Source: an uncultured Bacteroidales bacterium (lineage in GTDB: Bacteria > Bacteroidota > Bacteroidia > Bacteroidales > Paludibacteraceae). Taken from it: a DNA stretch of 48,289 nucleotides. Numbering within the stretch: position 1 is the stretch's first letter; every line of letters starts with the position of its first letter. The stretch lies in contig CAIWCC010000208.1 in NCBI GenBank assembly GCA_903911085.1, positions 1 to 48,289 on the forward strand, in the 5' to 3' direction. Shown here one piece after another: positions 45,305-48,289 of this stretch. The translations under genes and the position numbers were made by a program. Below the pieces are notes generated by a model, which made no database searches, was not told the DNA's origin, and was given only the letters and a program-made list of their open reading frames with translations.

Positions 45305-45522
45305 TTAATTCAAATTTGATAAAAAAACTTTTTTCACCAAACTATTTGACAAAAGAAGCTCAACATTCTTGCATAATTAACAAAAACGTTACAAAATTAC
45401 CATTATTTTGTGTAAAACAAAAATTACAACGACATTGACTTCATTTATAACAAAGAATTACAAATAATATTAACTGTAATTGTTATAGGAAGGGATTAAA
45501 CAAAGTAAGTTTTTTAGAAAAG

Positions 45523-45828
45523 CTAGACTTCATAATCTACTGCTGCACGAGTAGTTCTCACTTTGCCAATATATCCTGCAACGCGTTTATGCTCTGGATG
45601 TTCTTGGTAAATATCAACATCTTCCATAGTCTCAAATTCGGAGTATAAAGCAATGTCGTAATTGGTTTTTGGAGCATTTGGAAGGTTGATACCAACTTCA
45701 ATCTTTTTAATTTGTGGAATTAGGTGAATTAGGTTTTCCAATTCCGATTTAATAATCAGTGCATTTTCAGCTTTCGATTTTCCCTCGGCAGCATCTGCCA
45801 ATCCGAAAAAAACAATGTGTTTAATCAT
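45523..45828 (-). CDS. Dabb (stress-responsive alpha/beta barrel) family protein
   Basis: 101 residues: MIKHIVFFGLADAAEGKSKAENALIIKSELENL, KIEVGINLPNAPKTNYDIALYSEFETMEDVDIYQEHPEHKRVAGYI. The fold is a dimeric ferredoxin-like alpha/beta barrel. Members have varied or unknown roles. It stands alone behind a tandem AT-rich repeat. Confidence 0.88.
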   Translation of the reverse strand: MIKHIVFFGLADAAEGKSKAENALIIKSELENLIHLIPQIKKIEVGINLPNAPKTNYDIALYSEFETMEDVDIYQEHPEHKRVAGYIGKVRTTRAAVDYEV

Positions 45829-45865
45829 TTTTGTTTGTTTAATATTTTAACTCTTAATTCTTTAT

Positions 45866-45914
45866 TATCAATTGTCAACTATCAATTATCAATTGTCAAT
45901 TATCAATTATCAAT
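45866..45914. repeat. Tandem TATCAATTGTCAA-like repeats
   Basis: Alternating TATCAAT and TGTCAAT units (about 7 bp each) upstream of the Dabb gene. This is a simple-sequence tract that may vary in length. Confidence 0.75.
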
Positions 45915-45915
45915 T

Positions 45916-46302
45916 CTACTTACATATCACCTTATAGCTCTTATTATTTATTCTCAAAAAATAAATGCCCTTACGAGTAGGAATAAAAAATCGTCCTTGC
46001 GATAAATCTCCATTTAACAACAGTTGACCAGTAAGTGCAAATAGTTTAATTTTATTTGTTCCAGCATTCACTGTTATAAAAATGCCCTCAGAATTTGAAC
46101 TAAAAGTTACATTTTCATTACTTACTATCGGCGTTCCTTGTGCTGCTGGACTATCATTATCGGCTTTTGACCAACCACTTGCTCCATCAATTTTGAGTAC
46201 TACATTTTGATTTTGAGGTCGTGAGTCTGTTTTCGATGAGTTTTGGGCACTCAACGAAAATAAGACAATTAAAAATAATAAAATAGTATATATTTGTTTC
46301 AT
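45916..46302 (-). CDS. Small secreted protein with T9SS-like C-terminal domain
   Basis: 128 residues from MKQIYTILLFLIVLFSLSAQ (a clear signal peptide; the frame is open to 46329). About 35 unremarkable residues are followed by an atypical sorting-domain-like end (ITVNAGTNKIKLFALTGQLLLNGDLSQGRFFIPTRKGIYFLRINNKSYKVICK). It looks like a minimal T9SS-type substrate. Confidence 0.7.
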   Translation of the reverse strand: MKQIYTILLFLIVLFSLSAQNSSKTDSRPQNQNVVLKIDGASGWSKADNDSPAAQGTPIVSNENVTFSSNSEGIFITVNAGTNKIKLFALTGQLLLNGDLSQGRFFIPTRKGIYFLRINNKSYKVICK

Positions 46303-46448
46303 AATAACAATAATTAGCGAATTTGACAATTATAAAATTGGCACTTTGCAATTAAAGAACACAATGGTAAACAATTTGCAACCAATATAGTTTAACAAAT
46401 TATCGTAAATTAATAATTTCACGTTGATTTAAATTAAAAAATCAAATG

Positions 46449-48032
46449 TCATTTTCGAACTTCATTTTTCATACGCTCTGGATAATCAACAGTATAATGT
46501 AAGCCTCTACTTTCTTTGCGTGCAATAGCCTGTTTAATAATCAAATAGGCGACACTTATTACATTTCTCAATTCACAGATTTCATTTGAGACAACTGATT
46601 TATCAAATAAGTTTTCGGTTTCCCGATATAATATTTCAAGTCGGTGCAATGCACGTATAAGCCTGAGATTTGACCGTACAATTCCAACATACGAACTCAT
46701 TATTTGCTCCACTTCTTTAAAGCTTTGAGTAATAAGCACCATTTCCTCTGTTAGTGAAGTACCTTCGTCATTCCAGTCAGGAATACAATCGTTGAATGAC
46801 AGTTTGTCAATTCTTTTTGCAGCATCTTCTACAGCAGCATTAGCATAAACAATGGCTTCTATCAATGAGTTTGATGCCAATCGGTTAGCTCCATGCAAAC
46901 CCGTACACGAACATTCGCCAGCTGCATATAGTCTATTGATTGACGACTTAGCATTCTTATCAACAACTATGCCACCACACAAATAATGCTGAGTAGGCGA
47001 CACAGGAATGTAATCTTTTGTGATATCAATGCCCAATTCCAAACATTTTTTGTAAATATTGGGAAAGTGTTTTTTTGTTTCTTTAGCATCCATGCGTGTA
47101 ACATCCAAATACACATAGTCGTGACCGCGCATTTTCATCTCATTATCGATTGCCCTAGCAACAATATCTCGTGGAGCCAACGAACCTCGCTCATCATATT
47201 TATGCATAAATTCTTTGCCATCTTGTGTGCGCAACACAGCGCCATAACCACGTATAGCTTCGGTAATTAAAAATGTTGGTCGCTCACCCGGATGATACAA
47301 TGCAGTAGGGTGAAACTGAACAAACTCCATATCCTTTATAGCTCCACGTGCACGATGCACCATAGCTATACCATCGCCTGTAGCAATTTCGGGATTGGTG
47401 GTGGTAGAATAAACGCTTCCAATGCCACCAGTAGCAAGCAATGTTATTTTAGCAAGAAATGTATGTATATTATTGGAATTCAAATCTAAAACATAAGCAC
47501 CATAACACTCAATATTGGGTGTATGATGGGTAACTATTTGTCCACAATGATGTTGTGTAAGAATTTCAATAGCAAAATAATGTTCAAATACTTCAATATC
47601 AGGATGTGTTTTTACTTGACGTATTAAGCTTTCCTGAATTTCAAATCCTGTATTGTCTTTATGGTGAAGTATGCGATGTTCTGAGTGTCCTCCTTCGCGA
47701 TGCAAATCGAAAAGTCCTTTTTCATTTTTGTCGAAAGCAACGCCCCAATTTAATAATTCTTCAATCTGAGAAGGTGCTTCATGAACCACTTTTTCCACAA
47801 CCGACAAATCGCAATGTCCATCTCCAGAAATGAGCGTATCGCTAATGTGCTTTTCAAAAGTATCGGGGGCATAAGTTACCGACGCAATACCACCTTGAGC
47901 ATAAGATGTATTAGAATCGATAAGCGTGGTTTTACATAACAAAGCTACTTTGCCATATTTTGCGGCTTTGAGTGCGAAACTAATACCCGCAATACCACTG
48001 CCGATGACTAAAAAATCAAATTTACGTGTCAT
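46449..48032 (-). CDS. nadB: L-aspartate oxidase
   Basis: 527 residues, full length. The FAD-binding VIGSGIAGISFALKAA at 9-24, EFVQFHPTALYHPGERPTFLITEAIRGYGA, ERGSLAPRDIVARAI and YAAGECSCTGLHGANRLASNSLIEAI are clear. It oxidises L-aspartate to iminoaspartate for NAD synthesis; the partner nadA is not in the window. It is transcribed alone. Confidence 0.95.
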   Translation of the reverse strand: MTRKFDFLVIGSGIAGISFALKAAKYGKVALLCKTTLIDSNTSYAQGGIASVTYAPDTFEKHISDTLISGDGHCDLSVVEKVVHEAPSQIEELLNWGVAFDKNEKGLFDLHREGGHSEHRILHHKDNTGFEIQESLIRQVKTHPDIEVFEHYFAIEILTQHHCGQIVTHHTPNIECYGAYVLDLNSNNIHTFLAKITLLATGGIGSVYSTTTNPEIATGDGIAMVHRARGAIKDMEFVQFHPTALYHPGERPTFLITEAIRGYGAVLRTQDGKEFMHKYDERGSLAPRDIVARAIDNEMKMRGHDYVYLDVTRMDAKETKKHFPNIYKKCLELGIDITKDYIPVSPTQHYLCGGIVVDKNAKSSINRLYAAGECSCTGLHGANRLASNSLIEAIVYANAAVEDAAKRIDKLSFNDCIPDWNDEGTSLTEEMVLITQSFKEVEQIMSSYVGIVRSNLRLIRALHRLEILYRETENLFDKSVVSNEICELRNVISVAYLIIKQAIARKESRGLHYTVDYPERMKNEVRK

Positions 48033-48140
48033 TATTTTAAAATTTAGTTCATTTCTACAAAATTTGAAATTTACATGCTGCTATTATGCTTGTTTATAAT
48101 ATTTGTAAGTAAATGGGACAAATTAATTTACTTTTTTAAT

Positions 48141-48190
48141 CGGGGCTAGCCCCGCGCCCCACTCACTTTTTTGCCTTGACGCAAAAAAGT
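48141..48190. repeat. Palindrome cluster at the right edge
   Basis: A 14-bp perfect palindrome CGGGGCTAGCCCCG (48141-48154), then ACTTTTTTGC (48165-48174) with GCAAAAAAGT (48181-48190), a 10-bp stem with a 6-nt loop. Confidence 0.75.
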
Positions 48191-48221
48191 AAGCAAAAAA
48201 ACACCTCACCCGCCTACGGCA

Positions 48222-48241
48222 CCCTCTCCTTCAGGAGAGGG
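48222..48241. repeat. Palindrome CCCTCTCC-N4-GGAGAGGG, second copy
   Basis: It shares the stem with 7420-7439, here with the TTCA loop and preceded by CTCACCCGCC. Confidence 0.75.
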
Positions 48242-48289
48242 AAAAAAGGAAATGTAGTGTTTGACTGCGCCCACTTCGCTCGAAAAATC

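Overview
The window comes from a low-GC member of the Bacteroidetes, most likely order Bacteroidales (a Paludibacter-like relative is a guess). The signs are type IX secretion (T9SS) C-terminal domains, BACON and BspA-type repeats, a complete bat aerotolerance operon, a VorDBAC-type 2-oxoacid:ferredoxin oxidoreductase, promoters of the Bacteroidetes type (TTG/TTTG, about 19-20 bp, TAnnTTTG), and no Shine-Dalgarno sequences.

Region 1 (1-7.5 kb) is accessory and regulatory DNA. It opens with a type II-C-like CRISPR array of 20 perfect 47-bp repeats that runs off the left edge. No cas gene is in the window. The array abuts an NlpC/P60 lipoprotein gene. Next come a small Sm-like ORF, an isolated T9SS sorting domain, a membrane-anchored AraC-type regulator preceded by four direct repeats on a 20-21 bp period, and an HU-related gene preceded by six palindromic repeats on an exact 23-bp period. 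Gene-poor DNA with fold-back elements follows.

Region 2 (7.5-15.6 kb) is a giant secreted protein of about 2142 residues: five leucine-rich BspA-like modules, four BACON-like linkers and a T9SS tail. A REP-associated tyrosine transposase (RAYT) gene follows. The RAYT gene sits inside an array of ~147-bp units built from paired REP-like palindromes, and one more copy lies upstream of the giant gene.

Region 3 (15.6-31 kb) is mostly housekeeping: a GlmM-type phosphohexomutase, two lipoproteins (DUF4827-like and FKBP), aspartokinase/homoserine dehydrogenase, tRNA-Arg(TCT), a PhoR/PhoB-like two-component pair, an uncharacterised lipoprotein, chorismate synthase, an amino-acid permease and the vor operon.

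Region 4 (31-40.4 kb) is a PAP2 phosphatase and the bat operon on the minus strand: moxR, DUF58, a DUF4381-like gene, batA, batB, batC, batD, batE.

Region 5 (40.8-48.3 kb) has pyrF, an AbiEii-type nucleotidyltransferase with a DUF6922-like partner lying between pyrF and prfA, prfA, two paralogous exported proteins of unknown function, a Dabb protein, a small secreted protein and nadB. It ends in palindrome-rich intergenic DNA.

The best leads are a complete promoter inside every CRISPR repeat, two neighbouring spacers against variants of one coding sequence, the two phased operator-like arrays, and the RAYT/REP cluster. All calls were made by eye; no database search was run.
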